Source: a beta proteobacterium L13
GTDB taxonomy: Bacteria; Pseudomonadota; Gammaproteobacteria; Burkholderiales; Chromobacteriaceae
DNA: 44,460 bases
Direction of reading: 5' to 3'
Assembly (NCBI GenBank): GCA_000335715.1
Contig: AMYZ01000024.1
Span: 1-44,460, forward strand
A model generated the notes under the pieces. It was not told where the DNA came from, did not search any database, and saw only the letters and a program-made list of their open reading frames with translations. Within the stretch, counting starts at the first letter, position 1, and every line of letters begins with the position of its first letter. The position numbers were made by a program, and so were the translations under genes. Positions 24,936-37,764 of this stretch are shown here, one piece after another.

Positions 24936-27900
24936 ATGGACAGACAGCGCTGGCTGGAGGGCACTTTATACAGCCCGGATTTCGAACAAGACAGCTGTGG
25001 TTTCGGCCTGATCGCCCAACTGGACGACAAGCCTTCGCACTGGCTGGTCAATACCGCCATATCTTCCTTGGCCAAACTCACTCACCGTGGCGCGGTAGCT
25101 GCCGACGGCAAATCGGGTGACGGCTGTGGCTTGCTGTTCCGCAAGCCGGACGGTTTCCTGCGTGAAGTCGCCGCAGAAGCCGGTATGGCTTTGAAGGCAG
25201 TGTACGCCGCGGGCCTGGTGTTTGCCCACCCCGATGCCGCCCAGGGCGAGCGCAGCCGCAACCGGCTGAAAGAATTCCTGGAAGCCCAGGGCCTGGAAGT
25301 GGCCGGCTTCCGCGAGGTGCCAATCGATATTGGCGCCTGTGGCGAGCAGGCAATGGCATCGTTGCCCAGCTTCTACCAGGTATTCGTTAACTGCCCCTTC
25401 GGCATGGACGAGTTGTCGTTCCAACGCCGCCTGTACATGGGTCGTCGCCAGGCTGAAAAAGCCAACAAGGCAGACGACCCTTATTTTTATCTGCCGACCC
25501 TGTCGCCGCACACGCTGTCGTACAAGGGCCTGGTAACGCCGGACAACCTGCACAAGTTCTACCTGGACTTGTCCGACCCGCGTTTCGAGTCCAGCCTGGC
25601 GGTATTCCACCAGCGCTTCTCCACCAATACCTGGCCGCAGTGGAAGCTGGCGCAACCGTTCCGCTTCCTGGCGCACAACGGCGAGATCAACACCGTGCAG
25701 GGCAACCGTAACTGGGCCCGTGCGCGCGAACGCATTATGACCTCGCCGCACATTGATATGGACGCCATCCGCCCGATCGTGCAGACCGACGGTTCCGACT
25801 CCATGAGCCTGGACAACATGCTGGAAGGCCTGCTGATGGGCGGCATCCCGCTGTTCCGTGCGCTGCGCCTGTTGGTGCCGCCAGCTTGGCAGAACGTGGA
25901 CTCCACCGATAAAGACCTGCGTGCCTTCTACGAATTCAACTCCATGCACATGGAGCCGTGGGATGGCCCGGCCGGCATCGTGCTGACCGACGGCCGCTAC
26001 GCTGGCTGTATGCTGGACCGTAACGGCCTGCGCCCGGCGCGCTGGGTGCTGACCAAAGACAACATCCTCACCATCGCCTCCGAAGTGGGCGTGTGGGACT
26101 ACAAGCCGGAAGACGTGGTGAAGAAGGGCCGCGTGAAGCCGGGCCAGCTGTTTGCCGCCGACCTGCAAACCGGTGAAATCCTGTACCCGGAAGACATCGA
26201 CGCGCAGCTGAAGTCGGCCAAACCGTACCGTCAGTGGATCAAGGACGCTGGTTCGCGCCTGGAGTTGTCCATCGAGGACGACGCCGGCCTGGAAGCGTGG
26301 CCGAAAGAGCAGCTGCTGACCTACCAGAAGCTGTTCAACATCAGCTTTGAAGAGCGTGATCAGATTCTGCGCGTACTGGCCGAAGACGGCCAGGAAGCCG
26401 TGGGTTCGATGGGGGATGACACCCCGATGGCAGTGCTCAGCCAGAAGGTGCGCTCGCCGTTTGACTACCTGCGCCAGCAGTTTGCCCAGGTGACCAACCC
26501 GCCGATCGACCCGATCCGCGAAGCCATCGTGATGTCGCTGAACACCGTGTTCGGCCCCGAGCGCAATATGTTCGAGGAAACCGCCGAGCACGCCAAACGC
26601 CTGGAAGTGCGCAGCCCGGTGCTGTCGCGCGAGAAGTTCATCCGTATTACCACGCGCACCGAGCCGTACCTGAAAACCACTACCTTTGACCTGTGCTTCG
26701 ACCCGTCCGAGCGCACCTTGCAGCAAGCCATCGAACGTCTGGCGGCGCACGTGGTGGAAGCGGTACAGGAAGATACCGTGATCGTAGTACTGTCGGATCG
26801 CACCATTGCGGCCAACCGTCTGCCGATTCCGGCGCTATTCGCCGTTGGCGCCGTGCACCATGCGCTGATCGATGCCGGCCTGCGTTGCAAGGCCAACATC
26901 ATCGCCGAAACCGGTACCGTGCGTGACCCGCACCAGATGGCGTGCCTGCTGGGTTACGGCGCTACCGCCGTTTACCCGTACCTGGCTTACCAGACCATCG
27001 TTGACCTGGTGGCCACCGGTGACGTGAGCCTGCGCGTGAACGAAGCGCTGCAACACTACCGCAAGGGCATCAACAAGGGCCTGATGAAAGTGCTGTCGAA
27101 GATGGGTATTTCCACCATCGCCAGCTATCGCGGTGCCCAGCTGTTCGAAGGCATCGGCCTGCACGAAGACCTGGTCAAGCTATGTCTGAAGGGCACGGTG
27201 TCGCGTATTTCCGGTGCCAGCTTCGAAGACTTCGAAGAAGACCAGAAGCTGCTGTCGCGCCTGGCGTTCAACCCGATGCGCCCGGTGACCCACGGCGGCC
27301 TGCTGAAATACGTGCACGGTGAGGAATACCACGCCTACAACCCGGACGTGGTGATGACGCTGCAAAAAGCGGTACAGAACACCGACTACGATGCCTACAA
27401 GCAATATGCCGAGCTGGTGAACACTCGCCCTGTGGCCATGTTCCGCGACCTGATGCAGCTGAATTTTGAAGGCGTGACTCCGATTGCCATCGACGAAGTC
27501 GAGCCGGTCGAGAGCATCCTCAAACGCTTTGACTCCGCCGGCATGTCGCTGGGTGCGCTGTCGCCCGAGGCGCACGAAGCCATGGCGACCGCCATGAACC
27601 GCCTGGGTGGCCGCTCGAACTCCGGTGAAGGTGGTGAAGACCCGGCGCGTTACGGCACCGAGAAGATGTCCAAGATCAAGCAGGTGGCGTCCGGCCGTTT
27701 CGGTGTGACCCCGCACTACCTGGTAAACGCCGAAGTACTGCAGATCAAGGTAGCCCAGGGCGCCAAGCCGGGCGAGGGCGGCCAACTGCCGGGCGACAAG
27801 GTATCGCCGCTGATTGCCAAGCTGCGCTGCTCCAAGCCGGGCATCAGCCTGATTTCGCCGCCGCCGCACCACGACATTTACTCCATCGAAGACTTGGCGC

Positions 27901-29387
27901 AGCTGATTTTCGATCTGAAACAGGTGAACCCGAAGGCGCTGGTGTCGGTGAAACTGGTGGCCGAGCCGGGCGTGGGCACCATCGCCGCCGGTGTGGCCAA
28001 GGCTTACGCCGACCTGATTACCATCTCCGGTTACGACGGTGGTACCGGTGCCAGCCCGCTGACCAGCGTGAAATACGCCGGTAGCCCGTGGGAGCTGGGC
28101 CTGACCGAGGCACAGCAAGTGCTGCGCGCCAACGGCCTGCGTGGCCGCGTCCGCGTGCAGACCGACGGCGGCCTGAAAACCGGCCTCGACGTGATCAAGG
28201 CCGCCATCATGGGCGCCGAGAGCTTCGGCTTTGGTACCGGCCCGATGGTCGCGCTGGGCTGCAAGTTCCTGCGTATATGCCACCTGAATAACTGCGCCAC
28301 CGGCGTGGCCACCCAGGAAGTGAAGCTGCGTTCCAAGTACTTTATTGGCTTGCCGGAAATGGTGATGAACTACTTCCTGTTCATCGCCCAGGAAACCCGC
28401 GAGTGGATGGCCAAGCTGGGCGTACGCAATATGGAAGAGCTGATCGGCCGTATGGAAATGCTCACCCTGCAGGACGGCAAAACCAGCAAGCAGCAGCGTC
28501 TGGACCTGTCGCCGCTGCTGTCGCAAGGCACGGTGCCGGATAGCGTGCCACGCTTCTGCGTGAGCGACTCCAACCCGTCCTTCGACAAGGGCGAGCTGGC
28601 CGAGCAGATTCTGGTGGACGCACTGCCGGCCATCAACAACAAGCAGATGCTGGAGCTGAACTACCCGATCGAGAACATTCACCGCTCCATTGGCGCCCGC
28701 CTGTCCGGTGAAATCGCCCGTGTACACGGCGCAGCCGGCCTGCCGTTTGGCTGCCTGAAGGTGAAATTCACCGGCTCCGCCGGCCAGAGCTTTGGCGTGT
28801 GGAACGCGCCGGGCCTGCACCTGGAGCTGGAAGGCGATGCCAACGATTACGTGGGCAAGGGCATGGCCGGTGGCCGCGTGACCATCTACCCGCCAAAAGG
28901 CGCTGCGTACCAGTCGGACGAGTCCATCATCATCGGTAACACCTGCCTGTACGGCGCTACCGGCGGCCAGCTGTTTGCTGCCGGTGTGGCCGGCGAACGC
29001 TTTGCCGTGCGTAACTCTGGCGCCCTGGCGGTGATTGAAGGCGCGGGTGACCACTGCTGCGAATACATGACCGGCGGTAGCGTGATCGTGCTGGGTGAAA
29101 CCGGCTACAACTTTGGCGCCGGCATGACCGGGGGCTTTGCCTTCGTGTACGACCGTGCCGAGAAGTTTGCCTACCGCTTCAACAACGAGCTGGTGGATAT
29201 CAACCTGATCAACGGCGAAGCCATGGGCATGTACCGTGCCTACCTGCTGGAGAAGATCGCCAAGCACGTGGAGCTGACCGGCTCGGAAACCGGCCGCGCC
29301 ATGCTGGAAAACTTCGACGATTACGTCGACTACTTTTGGCTGGTGAAGCCAAAGGCAGCCAAGCTGGAAAGCCTGCTGAAAGACTGA
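24936..29387 (+). CDS. gltB: Glutamate synthase (NADPH) large subunit
   Basis: A 1483-residue protein, normal for GltB. The ATG at 24936 is chosen because [20 protein letters not shown] precedes Cys21, the glutaminase nucleophile exposed after propeptide removal (CGFGLIAQ); the frame is open to 24843. Domains in order are class II glutamine amidotransferase (to ~430), central linker, FMN-binding synthase TIM barrel (~840-1200) and the C-terminal beta-helix with repeated Gly motifs ([23 protein letters not shown]). The 3Fe-4S cysteines are Cys1109, Cys1115 and Cys1120 in [15 protein letters not shown]. With GltD it converts 2-oxoglutarate and glutamine to two glutamates. The 24679-24935 gap is AT-rich and must hold the promoter, but no confident -35/-10 pair was seen. 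Confidence 0.97.
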   Translation: MDRQRWLEGTLYSPDFEQDSCGFGLIAQLDDKPSHWLVNTAISSLAKLTHRGAVAADGKSGDGCGLLFRKPDGFLREVAAEAGMALKAVYAAGLVFAHPDAAQGERSRNRLKEFLEAQGLEVAGFREVPIDIGACGEQAMASLPSFYQVFVNCPFGMDELSFQRRLYMGRRQAEKANKADDPYFYLPTLSPHTLSYKGLVTPDNLHKFYLDLSDPRFESSLAVFHQRFSTNTWPQWKLAQPFRFLAHNGEINTVQGNRNWARARERIMTSPHIDMDAIRPIVQTDGSDSMSLDNMLEGLLMGGIPLFRALRLLVPPAWQNVDSTDKDLRAFYEFNSMHMEPWDGPAGIVLTDGRYAGCMLDRNGLRPARWVLTKDNILTIASEVGVWDYKPEDVVKKGRVKPGQLFAADLQTGEILYPEDIDAQLKSAKPYRQWIKDAGSRLELSIEDDAGLEAWPKEQLLTYQKLFNISFEERDQILRVLAEDGQEAVGSMGDDTPMAVLSQKVRSPFDYLRQQFAQVTNPPIDPIREAIVMSLNTVFGPERNMFEETAEHAKRLEVRSPVLSREKFIRITTRTEPYLKTTTFDLCFDPSERTLQQAIERLAAHVVEAVQEDTVIVVLSDRTIAANRLPIPALFAVGAVHHALIDAGLRCKANIIAETGTVRDPHQMACLLGYGATAVYPYLAYQTIVDLVATGDVSLRVNEALQHYRKGINKGLMKVLSKMGISTIASYRGAQLFEGIGLHEDLVKLCLKGTVSRISGASFEDFEEDQKLLSRLAFNPMRPVTHGGLLKYVHGEEYHAYNPDVVMTLQKAVQNTDYDAYKQYAELVNTRPVAMFRDLMQLNFEGVTPIAIDEVEPVESILKRFDSAGMSLGALSPEAHEAMATAMNRLGGRSNSGEGGEDPARYGTEKMSKIKQVASGRFGVTPHYLVNAEVLQIKVAQGAKPGEGGQLPGDKVSPLIAKLRCSKPGISLISPPPHHDIYSIEDLAQLIFDLKQVNPKALVSVKLVAEPGVGTIAAGVAKAYADLITISGYDGGTGASPLTSVKYAGSPWELGLTEAQQVLRANGLRGRVRVQTDGGLKTGLDVIKAAIMGAESFGFGTGPMVALGCKFLRICHLNNCATGVATQEVKLRSKYFIGLPEMVMNYFLFIAQETREWMAKLGVRNMEELIGRMEMLTLQDGKTSKQQRLDLSPLLSQGTVPDSVPRFCVSDSNPSFDKGELAEQILVDALPAINNKQMLELNYPIENIHRSIGARLSGEIARVHGAAGLPFGCLKVKFTGSAGQSFGVWNAPGLHLELEGDANDYVGKGMAGGRVTIYPPKGAAYQSDESIIIGNTCLYGATGGQLFAAGVAGERFAVRNSGALAVIEGAGDHCCEYMTGGSVIVLGETGYNFGAGMTGGFAFVYDRAEKFAYRFNNELVDINLINGEAMGMYRAYLLEKIAKHVELTGSETGRAMLENFDDYVDYFWLVKPKAAKLESLLKD

Positions 29388-29426
29388 TAGGGACGGGCGG
29401 GTTGGTCCGCCCCTTGATAGCAATAA

Positions 29427-30890
<1,464 letters not shown>

Positions 30891-30904
30891 AACGTGCGAG
30901 TGGC

Positions 30905-30918
30905 CCTTGCGGCCAACC
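30905..30918 (-). repeat. Dispersed repeat copy after gltD
   Basis: CCTTGCGGCCAACC is the reverse complement of GGTTGGCCGCAAGG. It lies 14 bases after the gltD stop and just before the terminator hairpin. Confidence 0.7.
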
Positions 30919-30924
30919 TTGCCC

Positions 30925-30954
30925 AGCCCGCCATATGGCGGGCTTTGTCATTTC
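30925..30954 (+). terminator. Terminator after gltD
   Basis: The arms AGCCCGCC and GGCGGGCT with loop ATAT are followed by a T-rich stretch (ttgtcattt). It ends the gltBD operon before the groESL promoter. Confidence 0.8.
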
Positions 30955-30992
30955 CGGCGGCGGCAAACAGTAAAAATCTTGGCCCGCCCCCT

Positions 30993-31022
30993 CTTGAAAA
31001 CCGGCTATGCCGTCCCTATGAT
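30993..31022 (+). promoter_or_regulatory. groESL promoter, compatible with sigma70 and sigma32
   Basis: TTGAAA (30994-30999), 17 bases, then TATGAT (31017-31022) is a good vegetative promoter. The same bases read as CTTGAAA, 14 bases, CCCTATGA, close to the heat-shock sigma32 consensus. It lies directly against the CIRCE operator. Confidence 0.75.
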
Positions 31023-31048
31023 TAGCACTCGTCAGGGCAGAGTGCTAA
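31022..31048 (+). promoter_or_regulatory. CIRCE operator (HrcA binding site)
   Basis: A perfect CIRCE: TTAGCACTC, nine bases, GAGTGCTAA. HrcA represses chaperonin genes through this element and is released on heat shock. It starts at the -10 box of the groESL promoter and overlaps the expected transcription start. Confidence 0.97.
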
Positions 31049-31118
31049 TGCACCTGTCCGCTATCGCTGAATTGATAGGTAATCATCTTTCAACAGCCAC
31101 TGCTATTAGGAGAGTCAA

Positions 31119-31406
31119 ATGGCAATTCGTCCTCTGCACGATCGTGTTGTTATCAAGCGCCTCGAGGCTGAAGAAAAAACCGCCTCCGGCATCGTTCTGC
31201 CGGGCGCCGCAGCTGAAAAACCAGACATGGGTGAAGTGGTTGCCGTAGGCAACGGCAAGATCCTGGAAAACGGCGACCGCCGTGCGCTGGAGCTGAAAGT
31301 TGGCGACAAGGTTATCTTCGGCAAGTATTCCGGCCAAACCGTCAAGGTTGACGGTGATGAGCTCCTCGTTATGCGCGAGGAAGACGTGATGGGCATCGTT
31401 GAGTAA
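31119..31406 (+). CDS. groES: Co-chaperonin GroES
   Basis: A 95-residue protein with [19 protein letters not shown] at the start, the mobile loop [10 protein letters not shown] and the C-terminal [19 protein letters not shown]. It forms the heptameric lid of GroEL. AGGAG lies 8 bases before the ATG. It is the first gene of groESL, 71 bases after the CIRCE element. Confidence 0.98.
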   Translation: MAIRPLHDRVVIKRLEAEEKTASGIVLPGAAAEKPDMGEVVAVGNGKILENGDRRALELKVGDKVIFGKYSGQTVKVDGDELLVMREEDVMGIVE

Positions 31407-31435
31407 TCCGGGCCGCATCCCTCTTATCAAACTGA

Positions 31436-33097
<1,662 letters not shown>

Positions 33098-33121
33098 GCT
33101 GCCTCGCCCCTGCGAAGCCAG

Positions 33122-33148
33122 AACCCCGCGCCACGGCGCGGGGTTTTT
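33122..33148 (+). terminator. Terminator after groEL
   Basis: AACCCCGCGCC and GGCGCGGGGTT form a tight hairpin followed by a T run (ttttt). Confidence 0.9.
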
Positions 33149-33154
33149 CTATGC

Positions 33155-33204
33155 GGCAAAACAATGCGGCCAACCTTTCACCAGGTTGGCCGCATTGTTT
33201 TGCC
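33155..33204. repeat. Perfect 22-bp-arm palindrome carrying two inverted repeat-motif copies
   Basis: Arm 33155-33176 and arm 33183-33204 are perfect reverse complements around a six-base loop (TTCACC). Each contains an 11-base version (GGTTGGCCGCA) of the dispersed motif. There is no T-tract on either side, and the groEL terminator lies immediately upstream, so termination alone does not explain it. Confidence 0.85.
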
Positions 33205-33249
33205 CGTGCAGTCTGGCACAATGCCGGCTTTATCTCGCGGAGCGTCAAC

Positions 33250-33996
33250 ATGAAACGATCAGATTTGCTCAAAGCGCTGGACGGCAAGCTGGAGCCGTGG
33301 CGCTTCAAGGATTACGCCCCCAACGGGCTGCAAGTGGAAGGCTGCGACGAGATCCGCCGTGTGGTAACCGGCGTCACCGCCTCGCAAGCCTTGATTGACG
33401 AAGCAATCCGCCTGCAAGCCGATGCCATCCTGGTGCATCACGGTTATTTCTGGAAAAGCGAGGCAGCGGCCATTACCGGTATCAAGCGCCAGCGCATTGC
33501 GGCGTTGCTGCGCAGCAACATCAACCTGTTTGCCTACCATCTGCCGCTGGATGCGCACCCGGAGCTGGGCAATAACGCGCAGCTGGGGCAGGTGCTGGGC
33601 TTGCAGCATGCGGCGCCATCCTTGGCTGAGCCACTGATCTGGACCGGTGAGCTGGCACAAGGCTGTACGGCCGATGCGCTGCGCGAGCAAGTTGGCCGCA
33701 GCCTGGGGCGCGAAGCGCTGCTGCTAGGGGACAAGACGCGTAGCGTGCAGCGTGTGGCCTGGTGTACCGGTGGCGCGCAGGGTTATTTCGAGCAGGCCAT
33801 CGCTTTGGGGGTGGATGTGTTCATTACTGGCGAAGTGTCTGAGCAAAATCAGCATTTGGCCAATGAAACTGGCGTAAGCTTCATCGCGGCGGGCCATCAT
33901 GCCACCGAACGCTATGGCGTAAAGGTGCTAGGCGAGTGGCTGGCGCATGATTTTGCCCTGGATGTGCAATTTATCGATCTCTTTAACCCGGTCTGA
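33250..33996 (+). CDS. Nif3-like dinuclear metal centre protein (YbgI family)
   Basis: A 248-residue protein; the ATG at 33250 with GGAG 8 bases upstream is preferred over the longer frame from 33151, which would run through the palindrome. Metal-binding motifs are AILVHHGYFWK (His pair, ~61-71), AYHLPLDAHPELGNN (~94-108), and near the end FITGEVSEQNQH and AGHHATERYGVK. The family forms hexameric toroids with two metal ions per subunit; its function is unresolved (GTP cyclohydrolase-like and DNA-damage roles have been suggested). The 33997-34121 gap holds the petABC promoter region. Confidence 0.9.
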   Translation: MKRSDLLKALDGKLEPWRFKDYAPNGLQVEGCDEIRRVVTGVTASQALIDEAIRLQADAILVHHGYFWKSEAAAITGIKRQRIAALLRSNINLFAYHLPLDAHPELGNNAQLGQVLGLQHAAPSLAEPLIWTGELAQGCTADALREQVGRSLGREALLLGDKTRSVQRVAWCTGGAQGYFEQAIALGVDVFITGEVSEQNQHLANETGVSFIAAGHHATERYGVKVLGEWLAHDFALDVQFIDLFNPV

Positions 33997-34041
33997 AAAC
34001 TAAGCCCCTGTTGTCAATGAGGCGATTTGTCGCATATGCGC

Positions 34042-34071
34042 TTCAAGTTCCCTCATGGAATCGGGTAGAAT
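34042..34071 (+). promoter_or_regulatory. Candidate petABC promoter
   Basis: TAGAAT (34066-34071) is a plausible -10 box with TTCAAG 18 bases upstream, a weak -35. It lies ~50 bases before the petA start, and no other pair in the gap is better. Confidence 0.35.
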
Positions 34072-34121
34072 TGTAAAGTTTCAAGTTTATAGCTCGGTTT
34101 CCACGTTTGAGGATGACTGTA

Positions 34122-34706
34122 ATGAGTGAACAACACGTTGATGCGGGGCGCCGTCGTTTTCTGACGGTGGCCACCAGCGCGGTTGGTGGTGTGGCGGCAG
34201 CCGGTGTGGCTGTCCCGTTTTTGATGAGCTTTGCACCTTCTGAGCGTGCCAAGGCTGCAGGTGCGCCAGTAGAAGTGGACATCAGCAAGCTGGAGCCGGG
34301 CCAGAAGATCAACGTCGAATGGCGTGGCAAGCCGGTATGGGTTCTGTCCCGTACACCTGAGCAGCTGAAAAACCTGTCGACTATCGAAGGTGAGTTGCTG
34401 GATCCGAAGTGCGAATCGCCCGAACAGCCGGATTACTGCAAGAACCAGACTCGCTCCATCAAACCGGAGATTCTGGTTGCCGTGGGTATCTGTACCCATC
34501 TGGGCTGTTCTCCGACCCATCGTCCCGACATCGCCCCGGCTGATCTGGGTCCGAAGTGGGTTGGTGGCTTCTACTGTCCGTGCCACGGTTCCAAGTTCGA
34601 CCTGTCCGCCCGCGTGTACAGCGGCGTACCGGCACCGAAGAACATGGAAATCCCGCCGCACAAGTACCTGACCGATACCACGCTGCTGATCGGCGATGAC
34701 AAGTAA
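34122..34706 (+). CDS. petA: Ubiquinol-cytochrome c reductase iron-sulfur (Rieske) subunit
   Basis: A 194-residue protein with a twin-arginine N-terminus (GRRRFLTVATSAVGG) whose hydrophobic stretch remains as the membrane anchor. The 2Fe-2S ligands are in CTHLGC (Cys124, His126) and CPCHGS (Cys152, His155), with the disulfide cysteines Cys129 and Cys154. The ATG at 34122 is preferred over 34113 because GAGG lies 9 bases upstream. It is the first gene of the cytochrome bc1 operon, which oxidises ubiquinol and reduces cytochrome c while moving protons. petB follows after 15 bases. Confidence 0.96.
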   Translation: MSEQHVDAGRRRFLTVATSAVGGVAAAGVAVPFLMSFAPSERAKAAGAPVEVDISKLEPGQKINVEWRGKPVWVLSRTPEQLKNLSTIEGELLDPKCESPEQPDYCKNQTRSIKPEILVAVGICTHLGCSPTHRPDIAPADLGPKWVGGFYCPCHGSKFDLSARVYSGVPAPKNMEIPPHKYLTDTTLLIGDDK

Positions 34707-34721
34707 GCGAGGGGAAAATAC

Positions 34722-36059
34722 ATGAGCACTGGCCAAAAAATCCTCAATTGGGTGGATGAGCGTTTCCCGCTGTCCTCGATGATGAAAGAACACGTCACCG
34801 AGTACTACGCCCCAAAAAACTTTAACTTCTGGTACTTCTTCGGCTCCCTGGCACTGCTGGTGCTGGTGATCCAGATTGTTACCGGTATTTTCCTGACCAT
34901 GAACTACAAACCGGATGGCACGCTGAACGGCGCGGGCATCCCGGTAGCGTTTGCTTCGGTGGAATACATCATGCGTGATGTGGCAGGTGGCTGGATCATC
35001 CGCTACATGCACTCTACCGGCGCATCCATGTTCTTTGTCGTGGTTTACCTGCATATGTTCCGTGGCGTGATCTACGGTTCCTACAAGCAGCCGCGCGAGC
35101 TGGTATGGGTATTCGGTACCCTGATCTTCCTGGTGCTGATGGCTGAAGCCTTCATGGGCTATCTGCTGCCATGGGGTCAGATGTCGTTCTGGGGTGCGCA
35201 GGTGATTGTTAACCTGTTTGCTTCCATCCCGGTTATCGGCCCGGACCTGTCGGTATTCATCCGTGGTGACTTCGTGGTGGGCGATGCAACGCTGAACCGC
35301 TTCTTTGCCCTGCACGTGATTGCCGTACCGCTGATTCTGCTGGCGCTGGTGGTAGCCCACCTGATCGCCCTGCACGAAGTGGGTTCCAACAACCCGGACG
35401 GCGTGGAAATCAAGAAATTGAAAGGCGAAGACGGCAAGCCGCTGGATGGCATTCCGTTCCACCCTTACTACACCGTAAAAGACGTACTGGGTGTGGCAGT
35501 GTTCCTGATCGTGTTCTCGGCTATCGTGTTCTTTGCCCCGGAAATGGGTGGTTACTTCCTGGAGCATCCGAACTTTGACCAGGCTGACCCGCTGAAGACC
35601 CCGGCCCACATTGCGCCGGTATGGTACTTCACCCCGTTCTACGCCATCCTGCGTGCCGTACCGTCGTTTGCCGGTACCCAGGTATGGGGCGTGCTGGCCA
35701 TGGGTGCCGCAGTGGTGCTGATCGCCTTCCTGCCGTGGCTGGACAAGTCCCCTGTGAAGTCCATCCGTTATCGCGGTCCGAAGTTCAAGATCATGCTGAC
35801 CTTGTTCATCACCGCCTTTATCGGTCTGGGTATCCTGGGTGCACTGCCATCCACCAACCTGCGTACCATCGTGGCTCAGCTGTTCTCCTTTATCTACTTT
35901 GCGTTCTTCCTGGGCATGCCGTTCTATACCAAGAACGACGTGGGCAGCACACCGGTTCCGACCCGTGTGACCATGAGCACTCCAGCTCGCCAGGTACGCT
36001 TTGTGGTACTGGTGGTAGTAACGCTGGTAGCCGCTACCCTGTTTGCAAAATTCATCTGA
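34722..36059 (+). CDS. petB: Cytochrome b of the bc1 complex
   Basis: A 445-residue polytopic haem protein. The start NWVDERFPLSSMMKEHVTEY, the haem-binding region WIIRYMHSTGASMFFVVVYLHM and the second His-bearing helix FFALHVIAVPLILLALVVAHL mark both haem sites. The Qo-site PEWY-type motif appears as APVWYFTPFYAILRAVPS. It is full length (b6 plus subunit-IV parts in one chain), as in proteobacteria. It sits between petA and petC with short gaps, so one operon. Confidence 0.97.
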   Translation: MSTGQKILNWVDERFPLSSMMKEHVTEYYAPKNFNFWYFFGSLALLVLVIQIVTGIFLTMNYKPDGTLNGAGIPVAFASVEYIMRDVAGGWIIRYMHSTGASMFFVVVYLHMFRGVIYGSYKQPRELVWVFGTLIFLVLMAEAFMGYLLPWGQMSFWGAQVIVNLFASIPVIGPDLSVFIRGDFVVGDATLNRFFALHVIAVPLILLALVVAHLIALHEVGSNNPDGVEIKKLKGEDGKPLDGIPFHPYYTVKDVLGVAVFLIVFSAIVFFAPEMGGYFLEHPNFDQADPLKTPAHIAPVWYFTPFYAILRAVPSFAGTQVWGVLAMGAAVVLIAFLPWLDKSPVKSIRYRGPKFKIMLTLFITAFIGLGILGALPSTNLRTIVAQLFSFIYFAFFLGMPFYTKNDVGSTPVPTRVTMSTPARQVRFVVLVVVTLVAATLFAKFI

Positions 36060-36072
36060 TAGAGGGGGCACT

Positions 36073-36834
36073 ATGAACAAGACTATCCGTCAACTGGTTG
36101 CCGCCGTAGCCCTCATGGTTCCTGCTGTTGGTGCGTTTGCTGCTTCCGAGGGCCCTGCCCTGGAAAAAGCACCGATCAACATTCAGGATACCGAAAGCCT
36201 GCAGCGTGGCGCACAGACCTTTGTGAACTACTGCTTGTCCTGCCATTCGGCCAGCGCCATGCGCTACAACCGACTGACTGACATCGGCCTTTCCGAAGAG
36301 CAGATCAAGTCCAACCTGATGTTTGCTACTGACAAGATCGGTGAGCAAATGAACGTGGCCATGGACAAGAAAGATGCCAAGGCCTGGTTTGGCGCAACGC
36401 CACCGGACTTGTCCGTGATTGCGCGCTCGCGTGGTGCCGACTACCTGTACGGCTACCTGCGTGGCTTCTATCGTGACCCTAGCCGCCCAACCGGCTGGAA
36501 CAACTTGGTATTCGACAAGGTGGGCATGCCGCACATCCTGTGGGAATGGCAAGGCGAGCAAGAGCTGCGTACCCATAAAGGCGCAGATGGTCATGAAGAG
36601 CACAAACTGGAGCTGGTGAAAGCCGGTACGCTGACCAAGCTGGAGAACGGCAAAGCGAATACTGTCGAGTTTGACAAGCGCATGGCCGACCTGACCAACT
36701 TCCTGGTCTACATTGGCGAGCCGGTTCAAGTGAAGCGCCATCAGGTTGGCTACACTGTGCTGCTGTACCTGTTCTTGCTGCTGTTGCCTTTCGCCTACTT
36801 CCTGAAGAAGGAATACTGGAAAGACATCCACTAA
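36073..36834 (+). CDS. petC: Cytochrome c1 of the bc1 complex
   Basis: A 253-residue protein with signal peptide MNKTIRQLVAAVALMVPAVGAFA and the haem c site CLSCH (Cys54, Cys57, His58). A C-terminal membrane anchor (VLLYLFLLLLPFAYFL, ~230-245) ends with a basic tail. It receives electrons from the Rieske centre and passes them to soluble cytochromes. The ATG at 36073 follows GAGGGGG, 13 bases after petB; an upstream in-frame ATG at 36043 lies inside petB. A strong terminator follows. Confidence 0.96.
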   Translation: MNKTIRQLVAAVALMVPAVGAFAASEGPALEKAPINIQDTESLQRGAQTFVNYCLSCHSASAMRYNRLTDIGLSEEQIKSNLMFATDKIGEQMNVAMDKKDAKAWFGATPPDLSVIARSRGADYLYGYLRGFYRDPSRPTGWNNLVFDKVGMPHILWEWQGEQELRTHKGADGHEEHKLELVKAGTLTKLENGKANTVEFDKRMADLTNFLVYIGEPVQVKRHQVGYTVLLYLFLLLLPFAYFLKKEYWKDIH

Positions 36835-36871
36835 GCCATATGCCAAGTGGGGCAGCTTGATGCTGCCAGCC

Positions 36872-36901
36872 AAACCCCCTTCGCTAGCGAAGGGGGTTTT
36901 T
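36872..36901 (+). terminator. Terminator after petC
   Basis: AAACCCCCTTCGC and GCGAAGGGGGTTT form a near-perfect palindrome followed by T. The rest of the gap to 37067 is AT-rich and holds the sspA promoter region. Confidence 0.9.
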
Positions 36902-37013
36902 GCATTGAGCTCGCCTGAGTGTGCTTTTCCTGTTTTTCTGCAGGTTGTTTTTTAATATTTCTCTTTTTATTCATTGACTTATGCAACTTTTGTGGAAAGT
37001 GATAGGTCAAAGG

Positions 37014-37022
37014 TGCTAGAAT
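37014..37022 (+). promoter_or_regulatory. Candidate extended -10 for sspA
   Basis: TGCTAGAAT is an extended -10 element ~45 bases before the sspA ATG. The -35 is weak (TGGAAA at 18-base spacing). Confidence 0.4.
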
Positions 37023-37067
37023 TGCACGTTAATTGATCAACAAGCCTGTTTAAGGAATGAATGCCTC

Positions 37068-37670
37068 ATGATGACCCTTTACTCTGGTAGTACTTGTCCT
37101 TTCAGCCAACGCTGTCGCATCGTGTTGTTCGAGAAGGGCATGGACTTCGAGATCATTGATGTGGATATTCACAACAAGCCTGAAGATCTGGCCGTGATGA
37201 ACCCGTACAACGAGGTTCCGGTGCTGGTAGAACGCGACCTGATTCTTCATGAATCCAATATCATCAACGAATACATCGACGAGCGTTTCCCGCACCCACA
37301 GCTGATGCCGGCTGACCCGGTAATGCGCGCGCGCGCCCGCCTGTTCCTGTTCCGTTTCGAGCAAGAGCTGTTTGTGCACGTAAAAACGCTGGAAAACGGC
37401 GCTAGTGGCAAAGAAGCCAATAAAGCCCGCGAAGCCATTCGTGATGGCCTGGTAACCATCGCGCCGATTTTCGCCAAGCAGAAATTCATGCTGGGTGACG
37501 AGTTCTCCATGATTGACGTAGCCATCGCGCCGCTGATGTGGCGTCTGGAGCACTATGGCGTTGACCTGGGTAAAAACGCAGCCCCTATCCTGAAATACGC
37601 CGAGCGCCTGTTCCAGCGCCAGTCGTTTATTGACTCGCTGACGCCTGCAGAAAAGGCCATGCGCAAGTAA
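37068..37670 (+). CDS. sspA: Stringent starvation protein A (GST-fold RNA-polymerase-associated)
   Basis: A 200-residue protein of the glutathione S-transferase fold: MTLYSGSTCPFSQRCRIVLFEKGMDF at the thioredoxin-like N-terminus, NPYNEVPVLVERDLILHESNIINEYIDE, then an all-helical C-terminus. SspA binds RNA polymerase and helps stress and virulence gene expression; it has no GST activity in characterised members. ATG 37068 is followed at once by a second ATG. sspB follows after ~95 bases with a GC-rich hairpin and TTTT in between, a possible attenuator. In many proteobacteria this pair follows petABC, as here. Confidence 0.94.
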   Translation: MMTLYSGSTCPFSQRCRIVLFEKGMDFEIIDVDIHNKPEDLAVMNPYNEVPVLVERDLILHESNIINEYIDERFPHPQLMPADPVMRARARLFLFRFEQELFVHVKTLENGASGKEANKAREAIRDGLVTIAPIFAKQKFMLGDEFSMIDVAIAPLMWRLEHYGVDLGKNAAPILKYAERLFQRQSFIDSLTPAEKAMRK

Positions 37671-37764
37671 TCGCATTACCAGGCAGGCCGGCTAGGCTTT
37701 GTGGCAGTGATCTTGCCATAGAGCTGGCTGGCCTGTTTTCATATTGCCAGCAGAGGAATTCCCC

